Shown piece by piece: positions 1-12,500 of a stretch of DNA of 64,000 bases. The stretch is from assembly GCA_032173965.1 (NCBI GenBank), contig CM063299.1, positions 558,001 to 622,000 on the forward strand, read 5' to 3'. Source of the DNA: Sitta carolinensis (taxonomy: Eukaryota > Chordata > Aves > Passeriformes > Sittidae). Position 1 is the first letter of the stretch. Every line of letters begins with the position of its first letter. Made by a program: the position numbers and the translations under genes. The notes under the pieces were generated by a model. The model was not told the origin of the DNA, searched no databases, and worked only from the letters and a program-made list of their open reading frames with translations.

Positions 1-83
1 CTTTGACATGATCCGAGCTGAGTGGCTGAGGAGAGACGATAATCTTATGGAGGTCACTCTGCATCAACTCAGTGACAACATAT
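1..83 (-). CDS. NLK: NLK coding exon 4, 5' part, cut by the window edge
   Basis: This is the kinase-domain segment after the beta4 strand of Nemo-like kinase. Read on the minus strand from 83 downward, the first base completes an Ile codon split by the intron. The translation then runs YVVTELMQSDLHKIIVSPQP and on to SSDHVK, which matches vertebrate NLK as I know it. It covers the hinge (TELMQSD) and the start of helix D. The HRD catalytic loop, DFG, the TQE activation-lip motif and the C-terminus must lie beyond position 1. The exon opens after an acceptor ending CTGCAG at 84-89. The reading phase (2 bases from exon 3, 1 base here) joins cleanly to exon 3. Identification is very secure; the true exon end is not visible. 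Confidence 0.96.
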
Positions 84-105
84 CTGCAGTTCAGTGGTTA
101 AGGAA
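84..105 (-). other. NLK: U12-type branch site and 3' splice site of NLK intron 3
   Basis: On the minus strand TTCCTTAAC (complement of 97-105) lies about 14 nt before the AG at 84-85. This is an exact match to the U12 branch consensus TTCCTTRAC, at the short branch-to-acceptor distance typical of minor-class introns. There is no long polypyrimidine tract between branch site and AG, which also fits. Together with GTATCCTA at the other end of the intron it marks the intron as U12-dependent of the GT-AG subtype. Confidence 0.9.
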
Positions 106-1322
106 AAGCAGAACAGGCACAGAATCTCTCCAAACATTCACTAACTCCTACTTACTTGAGCTCTTACAGCCCAGCTATTGAGCTGAAGGACGAAAGCTGT
201 CTCAGAGGTCAAATTCTTACAGGAATGAAAATCAAAAAGGGCTTGTGAAAGACAACAGATTAGTCCATTAGGGTTTGCATTAAGGTGCTGAACAAAGTTA
301 CTGAAAGGCAAATGACACGTGAGACTGAGGGGAGGTGGCTCCAGAGGGGCTGTGTGAGTTCAGGGGGTTCCAAAGGCAGTGAAACAGGGTGAGAGCTGCA
401 CACCTCCACCAGGGCTGGAGAGCACCCTGACAACACCCTGCGTGTGAGGCACTAACACACAGAAACCATCACAGCAAATACCGGGGCACTACAGGCATTA
501 ATTAAACACATGCTGCTTTAACAGCTTAGCTTACCAGTCACTTTTGAAACAAAAAGTCCCTGCTATTATCACATTGTGGCTGAAGGAGGTAAAACACTTT
601 TGCCCCATGTTAACTGATACAGTCAGGTACTGAATGCTCATTTTTTTTTCATCTCTACCCAGTCAATGCTCTGCTTTCATCTGTTGCTCTACAAACCCTC
701 TCCAGCCAAATCCCTGTTGGCCAAAGGGTTCATCTGCCAACAGAGCACCACACAAAAACTCATTTTATAAATTAAATGTTTCCAACTTTTTGAGGAAAAA
801 AATATTAAAATTGCATCATAAAGAATTCATAAAGGAAAAAAAAAACAACCCTACAGCAGCATAATTTGTAGTCCTCTAATTTTTCTTTTCCTTTAGCAAA
901 GACCCTTTTAAATATTTATAGCAGACTTTTAAAATTTGCGGTTTACCTTATACCTGCAACAAATCTTTACATTCAATTTAATGTAAAATACTTTTAAAAA
1001 CCCAAAAGCATTACTCTGCACTTTATTACGATAAGATTTTTGTTTTGCTGCGCCACAAATCCTCCTAAATCTCAATCCCAAGCATAATGTCTCCCAGATG
1101 TCTCAACTAGTTGCCATGCCAACTAAAGCAGCTTAAATTAAATGAGGGCCTGAAATGGCACCTGCACCACTCCAGGTCTGGGGAGCATTAAACAAAGCCC
1201 TTGGCAGGGCTCAGAGGTGCCATTAACGCCAGCAGCAGCCCTCTGATTACTGCCCTGGGTGATTGCCTGGGCTCTGCTGAGACTGCCTGTCCTCCTGCTG
1301 GGACACTGCTGGGGATCCCAGC

Positions 1323-1640
1323 ACAGCCAGCCCAAAGTGGGGACAGCCAGCTCAAACTGGGGACAGCCAGCCAAACTGGGGACAGCCAGCACAAACTGGG
1401 GACAGCCAGCCCAACTGGGACAGCAGCCAATGGGACAGCCAGCCCAACTGGGACAGCCAGCCCAAAGTGGGGACAGCCAGCACAAACTGGGACAGCCAGC
1501 CCAAACTGGGGACAGCCAGCCCAAACTGGGACAGCCAGCCCAAACTGGGGACACCAGCCAAACTGGGGACAGCCAGCTCAAACTGGGACAGCCAGCCCAA
1601 AGTGGGGACAGCCAGCTCAAACTGGGGATCCAGCACAGCC
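1323..1640. repeat. Minisatellite A, unit about 20 bp (GGGACAGCCAGCCCAAACTG)
   Basis: About 15 imperfect copies of a 19-21 bp unit lie head to tail. The core ACAGCCAGC is nearly invariant, the spacer varies (CCCAAA, CTCAAA, CACAAA, CCAAA), and the run between copies varies between GGG and GGGG. The array sits in NLK intron 3 and passes directly into the next array. Length variation between copies is 1-2 bp, so reading frame is not conserved and the array is not coding. Confidence 0.93.
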
Positions 1641-2484
1641 AGCCCCCCGGATCCCCCGGCACAGCCTGGCACAGGAATCCCCCGGCACAGGATCCCAGCC
1701 CTGCACAGAGATCCCCCCGGCAAGGGACCCCCGCACAGGGATCTGCCAGCCCTGGCACAGGGACCCCCAGCACAGGGATCCCCCAGCACAGCCTGGCTGG
1801 ACAGGACCCCCGGCACAGGGATCTGCCCAGCCCTGGCACAGGATCCCCCCAGCACAGGGATCCCCCAGCACAGCCCTGGCTGGCACAGGGATCCCCCCGC
1901 ACAGGGATCTGCCAGCCTGCACAGGGATCCCCCAGCACAGGGATCTCCCCAGCACAGCCCTGGCTGGCACAGGGATCCCCTGGCACAGGGATCTGCCCAG
2001 CCCTGGCACAGGGATCCCCCAGCACAGGGATCTCCCCAGCACAGCCCTGGCTGGCACAGGGATCCCCCTGGCACAGGGATCTGCCCAGCCCTGGCACAGG
2101 GATCCCCCCAGCACAGGGATCTCCCCAGCACAGCCCTGGCTGGCACAGGGATCCCCCTGGCACAGGGATCTGCCCAGCCCTGGCACAGGGATCTGCCCAG
2201 CACAGCCCTGGCACAGGGATCCCCCTGGCACAGGGATCTGCCCAGCCCTGGCACAGGGATCTGCCCAGCACAGCCCTGGCACAGGGATCTGCCCAGCACA
2301 GCCCTGGCACAGGGATCCCCCCGGCACAGGGATCTGCCCAGCCCTGGCACAGGGATCCCCCTGGCACAGGGATCCCCCCAGCCCAGGGATCCCCCCAGCT
2401 CAGGGATCCCCCCGGCACAGGGATCTGCCCAGCCCTGGCACAGGGATCCCCCCGGCCCTGGGATCCCCCAGCCCAGGGATCTGC
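1641..2484. repeat. Minisatellite B, units about 14-17 bp around CACAGGGATC
   Basis: A second tandem array abuts the first. The basic element is GGCACAGGGATC followed by a variable C-rich or TGCCCAGCCCT tail. Elements combine into longer mixed units with inserts such as AGCACAGCCCTGGCT. Many copies contain the palindrome GGGATCCC and hence a GGATCC site. The transcribed (minus) strand is G-rich (GGGGGGATCCCTGTGCC). Open frames of up to 502 codons cross the array on both strands only because the unit has no stop codon. Confidence 0.92.
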
Positions 2485-5252
2485 CCTCGCCTCCGTCGGT
2501 GCCACCGCCGCGCCCGGCCCGAGCACGCCGCTACCAGAGAGAAATTGCTCCTGACAGCAGTAATTAGTTAAGTAGCTGTATAAAATTAGATCTACAAATG
2601 TACCAATTTGCTTCAGAGTAATTATCAAAGCAAATGCGCGGCACAAAAGAACTCGACTTGCTCTGCTGGCTGGGACCTGCTGAGTTGGTGAATTTTATCA
2701 AGCGACAGACGAACGTCAGGAAGGGGTGAAGTGTCCCTGGTGAGGTGGCACTCTCCTCACGGCTTGGACTGTGCTTTATCTGCTCTCTGCACCCCTCGAA
2801 CCCCAGCTCTGTGGCCTCAGAGTCAGCCTCTCCTGCAGCAGCCCATCCCAGCCTGCTGCTCTGCACCCTCTCACAGCAGGCAGCTACAATCCAGCAGCAA
2901 ACCGTTCTCTCACTCGGGGAAACTGACTGTGCATCTTTGCTTTCACTGATATTCAAATCTTTCCCACCCCTGGAAAGTGGTGACTTTTCAGCAGCTTCTG
3001 GGATTCATTTTAACAGGCAAAGTTCCCAAAAAGTAACTACAGAAACTTTGGATAGTTCTTAAAGGAGAACACCTGTGGATCTGCAGTTGCTGCATTCAGT
3101 ATTACAATCAGCTGTGGAAGATTTTTTAGTTGGAAAAAAGAGCTATGAATCATTCATTTTTGTACTAGGTGGTATTGGCAAAAAACATCAATACCTATAA
3201 GATTTAAAATAGCCACAAAGACTTTCTACAGAAAACCTCATTATTAATTCAAATTATATCTTAATCTGAGTGTTTTCCAGAATCTCATCCTAAAACAAAA
3301 ATCTCACTAGATTAAAATTCCTTTACTCATCACCAGTTTCCTAAGAAATCTTTTAATTTATCATTAAAATTTTAAGGTGGTTTTATAATTAGTTCTCTTT
3401 AAAAAAATACACTCTGCAATTCCTGCTGGTACCTACGAAACACTGAATAATTGAAATGAACTCCACCAGCTCATTTGCAACACATCATTCATATCATTTT
3501 AGTCATTATTTTATTACATTTCTTTCCCCAAAAAGACTACAATTCTTTGGAAAGAACAAAGGAAATCACTCAGTACCAACTCCAGCCCTTTACACTTTTA
3601 TCACTGTTCAGTATGTCCTACTGTAAAAATGGAACAACCCTATGATATCTTTAGGAACTCTACTAGGAATCAACAAAAGAAATTTTGACAGCTATGCCCC
3701 CCAAATATGGAACACCTTTACCTGATCTTCAAACTAATCTCAAGTAAGTTCTTACACTACAGTAAGCAGAAACACATGCAATTAAAAATGGGTATATAAA
3801 CCAAAACATCTAACTAATTAATTCTTTTAAGGAATTTAAGGGTCCTAAGTGCACTCACCGTAATTATTTCAAAAGAAAGGACAAAGACTACACAAAGCAA
3901 TAGTCTACTATGCCAATATTATAGTCAAGAAATAACAAAAATATAAAAAAAGAGAGCCCTATAGAGTGCTACTCAGAATGACTTAAAGTCAGTTAGCCAT
4001 GAAGGAAACAAACATTTTGGTTTTATACTCAAAACTTGGCAGTAGCTAAGCTCATAAAAATAAGCTTATCCCATTTAAATATTCTTGATTGTACAATTAC
4101 ACGGAAGGAGTAATCCTTAACCTAGATCTGATTTATAACTCATATGACTTGTTCTAAATGAGGGCATTGAACTAGTGCACATAACCAAAATCCAGTTTTT
4201 GAAGACTCCTTATATGCTCTTCACATGAAAGAAATATCACAGCAGAATTTTAAAGCTTTTCCCAAACTCGTATGAAAAAGCCCCAGTACAGCACAGCAAT
4301 ATTTTCAACTAAATGATGTGTTTCTCCACCAGCAAATTGTGCTGTACCTTGGTTAAAATCACCATGCTGATTACACCTACTTTCTTCACCAATCAATCCA
4401 AGGTATTATATAAATAGATCAAACCATATTTCAAAAGTTCAGGTTACCTAAAAATAATGACAATTTCTCACCCATTAATTGTAAAGTGGGTCATACAAAA
4501 AAGCAGCTAAGACCCACCAGCAATGAAACCCAACCTGCTCATGCCTAACCACAGGAGTGGCAAAGGACTTCTCTTCCCAGGAGAGCCAGAGCCCTCCCAG
4601 CTCAGGGATTCACTTTTCAGGATTTCAGAAAGCTGAAATTCCCTACTTCACAACTGGAAGACACCCAAGCCAAGTTTGAACAGGAAAAACCAAACCAAAA
4701 CATGACACCCATGTCAAGTTCTTCCCTCAAACTCACTGCTAGAGAACAGTTCTCCTGGGCAGCCTGGACCTGTGCAGCAGTGGCAGAAGAGATGTGGGAC
4801 AGAGCTCTGGGCAATGTGCTCTGGCCCAGGACAGAGCTGCCCCAGGAAAGCCACAGCCCTGCCCGTCCACTGGAACCTCTCTGACAAGTCAGGGTGTCAG
4901 AGCCCGTGAAGGCACAATTCTCTGAAGGCACCACAAAGCCTTTTAAAGGACTAATAACTGAGAGGAGATTAATTACTGGATATAGTTTCAAAAAAGAATA
5001 TTCTGGGGAATGCCGGTTTGCAGCAGCAGGGCTGTGGTCAATCCCACAGTCCCTGTGTGGAACCAAAGGCTCAGTTCAGTCCTGCACCACCTCGGAGCTC
5101 GGGATGCTCCAGAAGACCACTTCTGGAGATAAAACTGTCCACAGGCAGGCTCGAGGGCTCTGTGGTTCCACTCCATAGACTACACCAAATACTGGCAGCT
5201 TCTAAGCTAATGAAAAGCACACCTACCTCAATTAATATGTTCTATTTTTATA

Positions 5253-5262
5253 TTTAGGATAC
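5253..5262 (-). other. NLK: U12-type 5' splice site of NLK intron 3
   Basis: After ...GAAGAAAT (Glu-Glu-Ile, phase 2) the minus strand reads GTATCCTAAA. The U12 GT-AG consensus is RTATCCTT, and 7 of the first 8 bases match. A major-class donor would read GTAAGT or GTGAGT, as seen at the NLK exon 1 and exon 2 ends, so the contrast within one gene is plain. Confidence 0.9.
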
Positions 5263-5318
5263 ATTTCTTCAAAATAGTCGATGTGTGGAGGCTGGAGGAT
5301 GTCGAGGGCAGAGAGTAC
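5263..5318 (-). CDS. NLK: NLK coding exon 3 (56 bp)
   Basis: A short kinase N-lobe exon, too small to stand out as an open frame. After an acceptor ending TTTCCTAG the minus strand encodes VLSALDILQPPHIDYFEE plus the first two bases of Ile, matching NLK exactly as I know the vertebrate protein. It covers the alphaC-beta4 loop and start of beta4, between the FFKHDN of exon 2 and the YVVTELM of exon 4. The exon enters in phase 0 and leaves in phase 2. Its 3' end is defined by the U12-type donor, so exon 3 has a major-class acceptor and a minor-class donor. Conservation of this 56-bp exon with both splice sites argues that the gene is functional. Confidence 0.96.
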
Positions 5319-6386
5319 CTAGGAAACACCACACAAGGTCAAGGCCTGTTCCAGCCAAAGAAAAACAAATCCCTTTCCAAAAGACAGACTGCACATTTCT
5401 CACATGGCTTCATTTTATTCTATCCCACAGACAGGCCAATACCAGATCTGTCTCACCAGGTATGTAAATTTAATAACCCACCATGTCAGATATTCTGTAC
5501 ATTCTCTCTTTTTTAACTCAGGAAATTCTTCCCAGCTGTTTGAGTAGTAGTTTGAAAGCACAAATTTATCTATCCAATAAAAAGTGGTTTCTTTACAATA
5601 TATATGAACATAAAATCTTTGAAAGAAGCTAATTCCAGCAAAGAAATGTAAAAGCAGAAGACATTACACTTTGTTCTGCCTTTAGTCTGTCAGAGTTTTG
5701 TGATTCACTGCTTCCAACTGGGAATTGCAAACCCCAAAGTTGTTCCCATTCTGCATAAGCAGCTCAGTGGTAGAAAAAGCAAAAGGTAGAAAAGGCAGAA
5801 AAAAGCAAAAATGTAGAAAAGCAGCAGAGAATTCACATCCTCTCACAGAAAAAGATACTCCTTGGTGTGGTCATTTGGAGCCTATCCTAGGAATGTTCAT
5901 GACATTTGGGTGAAGCACCCAAACTTCAGATGCACCTCAATCTTCAGGGGACCACCCAAAGAGTGTTTTTAAAGTTCTAACCTAAGCTGACTGATTTTAC
6001 CAAAGCAGGTTTGGGAGAGGACCAACAAAGGGGACAGGAGCGTGGAGTACAGACCTGGGAAGGAACAGTGTCCAGCTGACACAGCTCTGTGCAGCCTGAC
6101 ATTTACCTAAAGCCTCAAATAAGACTGGGCAGAAGTGTACTGATTGTCTGCAAACACTCTGGAGGGGAAATTATCAGTATCCTCAGATTCTTGATAGTTT
6201 CATTTTTATAGTGTTTGTAACAGCAATATCAGATTTCCCAGAAATTCTGATCACTGGAAAATCAGAGAACTCTCAAAGCATTTTAGATATTCTGTACCTT
6301 AAACCAAAACACATTTCCATTACAGAGAGCTACATTTTACATTTAGGTTTTCTCAAAGACTTCAAGATTACCCTGAATTTACTTAC
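5319..6386 (-). other. NLK: NLK intron 2, about 1.07 kb
   Basis: An ordinary major-class intron. The donor GTAAGTAA follows ...GACAAT and the acceptor is TTTCCTAG before GTACTCTCT. No repeat or gene was recognised inside. Confidence 0.9.
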
Positions 6387-6516
6387 ATTGTCATGCTTAA
6401 AAAAACACAACATCTTCAACTCCCGGAAGACCCTTTTACAAGAGACCAAATTTTGGAAGACGTTGGGCATCTTTTTGAGTGCAACTCTCTTTCCATCTCG
6501 TGGATCTGTTACTGAC
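6387..6516 (-). CDS. NLK: NLK coding exon 2 (130 bp)
   Basis: This exon carries the N-lobe core of Nemo-like kinase. The first base completes Trp of the glycine-rich loop (GYGAFGVVW). Then 43 codons follow: SVTDPRDGKRVALKKMP..., with the ATP-binding lysine in VALKK, the alphaC glutamate in RVFRELKML, and FFKHDN at the end. The acceptor reads ...TTCTGTAG and the donor GTAAGT. Phase enters at 2 and leaves at 0. The sequence agrees with the vertebrate protein as I remember it, residue for residue. NLK is an atypical proline-directed, MAPK-related kinase that phosphorylates TCF/LEF, FOXO, MYB and STAT3 factors in the nucleus and restrains Wnt/beta-catenin output. Confidence 0.98.
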
Positions 6517-9500
6517 CTACAGAATAAAAGATAAAGAACATCATATACTCCTGTTAGACAGTTTGTGTAAATCAAAACAAGGTGAAGACGTTTCTAGGGA
6601 AAAAAGCATTAATGTGTTTGAGCAGTGTGCTGCAGAGCCTGCACACAGCTGTGCCCATGCTGTGGATGGAGCACACAGCCCAGCCCAGCAGTGCCACACG
6701 CTGAGCTCACAGTGACACCAACACCAACAGGACAAACACCGCCTCCACCTCCCAAAAACACCCCAGCAAAACACTCTGTTACCCACACCTGGTATTACCA
6801 GGTCTACTGCTCACTTCTTCCCCTCCAAAGAGGGTAAAAGATGCAATAATCCCATTCTGACAGAATGCTGGCAAGTGTAAGACTATTTAATGGTGTACCA
6901 CCAAATCACTCCACATCTGGAGAAGCAACAACAGCACGTGGTATCTAAGTTTCCACAAATGTAAACCAGGTGTGAGACTGGTCCTTCTCCCACACAAGTG
7001 ATGGAATGCAAGTATAGTAGCTCAGGAATTATAAGGTGCTTTGCACATGGCAAGTATTTTAATTTAAAATAATTGGATTCTGAAAATAGAATTTTATAAT
7101 GAGAACCATAAAACTAGAGCAAGGAGATTATGGTGCCTCAATTCCCAATCCCAGTTTTTAAGGTGAGTTTCTCAAACATCACTACAGAACAGAGTATATG
7201 CATATTTTTACTGAGATGACCAAAATAACTTCAATCTCAGTGCAGTGTTGAACCTACAGAAGAATCCACGTCCAGCTAAGCACCCTGATAAATCCATTTG
7301 TCCTTAAAAAATTGCTGGCTTTTCTCTCCCATGTGACTCCTCAACAGCAGACATGCAAGGAAGGTTCTTATGCCCCAGGTCCATGTTTTAAAACTCTAAA
7401 TAAAAAATCAGACTGGAGTGCTCAGGTATCTACCTCACTCCCAAGTAGCACATTTGATTTCAAACCAATCCAAAGTCAGCCCCAATGCCCTGGCCAGACA
7501 CCTGTTAACAGCCCTGCACATTTGTATTCTAAACAAAGGGCAAGGCTGATACCACACTATTTCTATGGTGAGAAACACAGCTAAAAAGAACCTGAAAAGG
7601 TTTTTTAATCCATGATGCATTTCCTATTTTGTCCAGGACTTTTGCCTCTTTCCTAAAGCAGTGAGAAAGGCAGGAGAACTGCAGAGCTCCAGCTCACACA
7701 GTGATGATCCCCTGCAGCATCCATCTGGAAAGCAATTCCTCTCTCTTTCCCCCCTAGCAGCAGCAATGCCAGCCTGCCCGTCACCTCCCTGCCCTGGGCT
7801 GGGAGCTCTGTACCACTCACCAGCAATCTCACTTCAAGGGGCAGCACAAAACTAACAATCCAAATTCTGAAGATCAGAACTGTCAGGCCTGCATTCCAAA
7901 GAACAGAAACAAGAAAGGAAGAAAGGAAGAAAGGAAACAGCCTGTCTGAAAACCTGGTATTTACAGCATCCAAAATAAGACTCTGAAAATGTTGTTTTGA
8001 GTTTGTGTACAGTACCTACTTTGATACTAGTAAAATAATTATTTATAGCAATATGCTATCAGGTCACATATCCCCAGGAGAAACTAGAAAAGCAGGAAAA
8101 TCTCCTAGGAGCTAATTGAGAGAACAGCTAGAAAGGCAGCTTTACTTACTGCTGCTCTCAGAAGAACACATTTGAATTCCCTGCCCTGCTTTGTGAGGAC
8201 ATTCCAGCACGGGTGAATCCCGCAGCAAAGGGCCCAGCAGGCAGGAGCCATCCATCACTCAGCTGAGCTTTCAACAGACTACTGAAGCCTCAAAGGGTCC
8301 ACTTACTAAGCACCAACTGTAGCTGGGGATAAAGAGATCAGAGACCAAGATTCAAACCAAAAATAACTTAGCAAAAATTTATATATGGGTATGGGGCAAA
8401 AAAGAAGTGAACCAATCTTGTCTCAAGGCAGCTGGTTTGGCTCTAACAGCGCCTTTGGGAATGCCAAGAGATGTGCACTGAACACTGGAGTGCAGTCAGC
8501 CCAAGCCCCATCCCTGAGGGACAGAGGGGGAGCTGGGCCAGCACACAGCTGGGGCAAAGGGCAGGTTTTGGGGAGCAGGTCACAAGCACGGCAGGTGAGA
8601 CCAGCCTGGGGCCAGCACAGGAATGGGAGGGAGCCCTGGACCCACAGTGGGTGCCCTGTGCAGCAGGGCCACTCTCCTGCCGTCAGAAACCCTTTTGTTC
8701 TGCTGATTATACATCAGGCATGTATGTCTTGCTACATTTAAGAACTACATAAAAAAGCTTTTAAAACAGTCTGACATAAAACACATAAAGAAAAAAGATA
8801 CTTTACAAAACCTGCACCTTCTATTTACTTTGCAGGCTAATCACACCAGAAATAATACAATTTTAAAAAGTAATAGGACTACAGAAGAGATTAATGACAC
8901 AGTCCAGACCTCTAGTTAAAATGTTTTCAAAGACAATCCTTATCTCAAAGAATCCTTGCAGGCATTCAGCCGTTTCAATTACGCATTATAAGCCTTTAGC
9001 AACTCTCTGCCATGCTGATGGCAAATTTTCAAGGTGGAGTCTATGCCAACAGTGACTTTTTCTCTCCCTGAATCCAGGTCAAGGCATACGCATTGTTCCG
9101 TAGTTTCAACTGGTAGAAAAACAAGTTTGTGACTGCTCCGTGCAATTATTACACAGGAGCAAGATAATGAAAGAATGCTCTTGGGGTGGTGTGGGAAACT
9201 GCTGGTGGAGTTTGTTCTAGCAGGGAAACAAACCTTCCTTCACATTCATAAAGAATATCTATAAATTTACATCAGGACTTACCAGAAGGGAGGGAATTTA
9301 ATAGGATTACTCTGCAAGTTTTTCTTATTAGTCAGGGAACTTTTTTCCTCAGTTGCTTGACTCTTAATCACACAGGCTTTTCCAGCAAGCCTTACTCTGA
9401 GATATGTAAGTGACCTGGTCCCATAAGCATTTCAGCTGCTCACCCAGGCATGTTTGATGAACCACTTTAAAACAAACAGCACAGCTCACTCTCAAGGGCA

Positions 9501-12500
9501 TGTGATACCAATATGCCACTTTTTCAGCACACAGTATTGCAATCAATCACATCTTGGCATATTTCAAAATATACTTGAGTATGGGATGATGTTAAAAATC
9601 CCTTAGAAAAGCTCACAAACCCACAAGATTCCCAAGACTGAAGTGGAAGGGCAGGGAGAGGCTGTGCACATATCAAATCTCTTATCTGGGCAATGCTTGA
9701 TTGGGTACATAAAATTTGCACACAGGCACAGACCATGAGACCAGTCTCTGTTCTCTGTGAAGTTGCTGCCAGGCACTGAGCCCTACCAAAACGTGACCAA
9801 AACTGATCCACAACATTTAATGGACTGTTGGGTAGCAGAGGGGAGAGGTGAGGAAAATAAGCACATAAGTGTGAAACCCTTAAGAAAATAAACCAATATA
9901 TATATATAAATTTAGCAACAGATGTCTTACTGAAGGAAAAGAAGGACATTCATCCACACAGGCTGAGTTTTTAAGCAAAGCAGCTGCTTTAGCAGCTTAC
10001 CGCTCTAAGATTCAAACACCAGGGAGACAGAGGTGATGTCCCAGGCTCTCCAGTGGCCTTGCCTAGTGCCAGCAGGATTTTCTCCCATCACAGACTGCAG
10101 CCCGTGTCCCACACTGCTCATCCTCAAGCCCTGTGACATTTCCTGATGGAAGTTAAATTATTCAAATGCTAAATGGCTCTGACTTTAGTAGCCTGAAAGT
10201 CAGTTTTCCAGCCCAAAGCTGCGGGTGTGGGGCTCCTGGGCCGGGCAGGGGCTGCTGCAGCTCGGGCTGGCCCCCAGCAGCTGTGCTGGCACGGTGACAC
10301 AGCCAGCAGGGCACAGCCCAGACAAAGGCAGGACAGACAGACGCTTGCTCAGGAACAATGGCAGCCTGGGCTCAGGGCAGAGAGGATCTCGGTCACTCAC
10401 ACTGCTCTGCCAAGCAAACAGGACAGAGGTGAATGCAGAGAACCAGCAGAGCCTCCTCACTGGATTCCTGATTTGAGGAGCCCAGTTCTGTAATCTCCTG
10501 AGCCTTTTCTCCCTGTGTGCAGCCAGGGGCTGTGCTGTGTGTCACAGGTCACCCTGCAGCCTGTCCTGCCAGCAGGGTGACCTGGGCTCCCCTCCAGCAG
10601 CGGGGGACTGCGATCACCAGGAGCCACGTTTGGGTTTGGTTGGATTTCTCACAACAAGAGAGTTTTAGCACACACACTCATGCAATTAGCGTGGCATTAT
10701 AATGGGTTTTACCCTCTGGCTGTACACACATTGTCTGGGAGATGCAAAAGCTGATACAATCTCGTTAAAGGAGATATTCATAGTCACTTCAGCTATAATT
10801 TTTAAAGGAAAAGCCACCCACAGATTTGTTAGGGAAAGGAGGACAGTATTACAGCAGAGCAGTGCTCAGTGCTCCTCCCTGACCAGAGCTCCCTGGAAGG
10901 CTGCTCTGAGCCTCCAGCAGGAGGGCTGTCCCCAGTGAGGAGCACGGACACTGCCAACAGGAGCCTGGCAGCAGGCTGCAGCAGCAGCAGGGCAGGGATG
11001 CTCCTGGGATGACCTCGGGAGGGTCCTGCACCCACCGCGCCACAGACAGGGCTCAGACAAAGCACTCCATCCCCTCTACCTCACCTGTGAGCTCCTTCAA
11101 CACCTGCTCGCCCCGAGGACACAGACACTGACACGTGTGGCCACCCAGCCACATCGGCACTTCAGAAAATTCCAAAACCTGCAGTAAATCACTGCCTGTA
11201 AAAAGTCCCAGTAGCTGCACCACAGAAGAGTCTGAAGCACTGAGGCAGAGTTGTTAGAGACAGCAGAATTATTAGCGCACAAGCATGGAAAAATAAGGTT
11301 TCATTGTTAAAAGACATTATCAAAAAAGAACAGCTGTTATTTTTCGAGCTATTTAAGCACTGGATGTGCTGTTAATGATTTTCAGGTCACTATTGCTCTG
11401 TAGCAGCCTCCAGCTGGCAACACTTCAAAGATCCTAAAATGAAATATTTACAGTGGGTAAAACAAAAAAAAAAAAAAAAAATCTTTGAGAGATATGATAT
11501 GAAAGCAAACTGGAAAAAGATAGCTAAGGAGATACAACTGAGGAAAACTTTGATTTCACTTGGATGTAACTTTGAGGCAGAGAAGCCAAGTCAGAGAGTT
11601 CCCTGTTTCCCCCACCCTTGGGGATCACTGCAGGAGTGCTCAGTCACACACCTGATCATAAGAAGCCATGGGCAGGCTGAGAGATTGAAACAACTTGAGT
11701 GAAGGCGTTCACAGACAAAAGAGACAAAAGTAAAAACTTGTACTTTTAGACATCTGGGACCTATAAAAATATACTTCACCTGCTAAAAATTTTCTTAGTA
11801 TTTTGGCAAGTAAAGTAGGTTTGCATGCAGGAATCTGCATGTGAACAACAATTTGGGTTTCTTGGAAAGGCACTGAACAGAAAATAAGTTACTTAAGAAG
11901 ATTACACAAAAAGACAATTTAATTAACTGACTACCAATGTGCATTCTCAGCATTTCATTAAGTTTTCTTGACACTCTCCATGGAATACTGTAAAGTAATC
12001 AAAAAATACTCAGAGGCACTTCAAAAAAACCTGTAAGTTACTCCAAATAGCCAAGCCTTTCTAACACAGGTCCTCAGGAGCTGGTGTTTTTGGAGGTATG
12101 GGATTTGTTCAGGGAAAGAACTGACTGAATGCAAGCTAACAGATCTCATGTAGCCGAAGAAAACACCCAGATTTCATTTCCACTAACAGGTATTCTATGG
12201 GAAAGGGTTAAGCGACTTCAAAGGTGTGCTTCATTCCCTCCTGCTAAATGCAGACCTCTCCAGAGCTCCTTTTCCAACCATCGATGTCCTAAAAAAGCCT
12301 TTTAACGTTGGTTCTAATCACACCCTCCAGCATGTGTGCCATTATCACTTATTCTTTACAAATCAGAGCTAAAAGCAAAACTGATTACTGCAAGAAATCT
12401 GTCTCCTTGAACAAAAAGTGATTCAGAGTATCTTACTAAAAAGAAAGGAGTGGAAATTAAAGGGATACTGTTATGGTTAATATCTTTAAAAATGTTTAAT

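Larger units (their letters stand above)
84..5262 (-). other. NLK: NLK intron 3 (minor class), about 5.2 kb
   Basis: The intron separates exon 3 (...FEEI) from exon 4 (YVVTEL...). Apart from the compound minisatellite at 1,323-2,484 it is AT-rich, unremarkable sequence. No second gene is visible in it. The stretches 106-1,322 and 2,485-5,252 contain only short chance open frames. A GC-rich tail follows the minisatellite at about 2,485-2,540. No transposon end was recognised. Confidence 0.85.

Noticed and set aside
1641..2484. G-quadruplex array on the NLK transcript strand
   Set aside because: G runs are separated by about 9-16 bases, longer than canonical loops. Kept only as a remark on G-rich RNA.
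1138..2646. 502-codon minus-strand and 456-codon plus-strand open frames
   Set aside because: They lie across the intronic minisatellites, are open in several frames at once, and consist of repeat peptide only. Their length comes from stop-free units.
7910..7940. Short GGAA/GAAA microsatellite
   Set aside because: Only a few units, below what would count as an ETS-type repeat enhancer.
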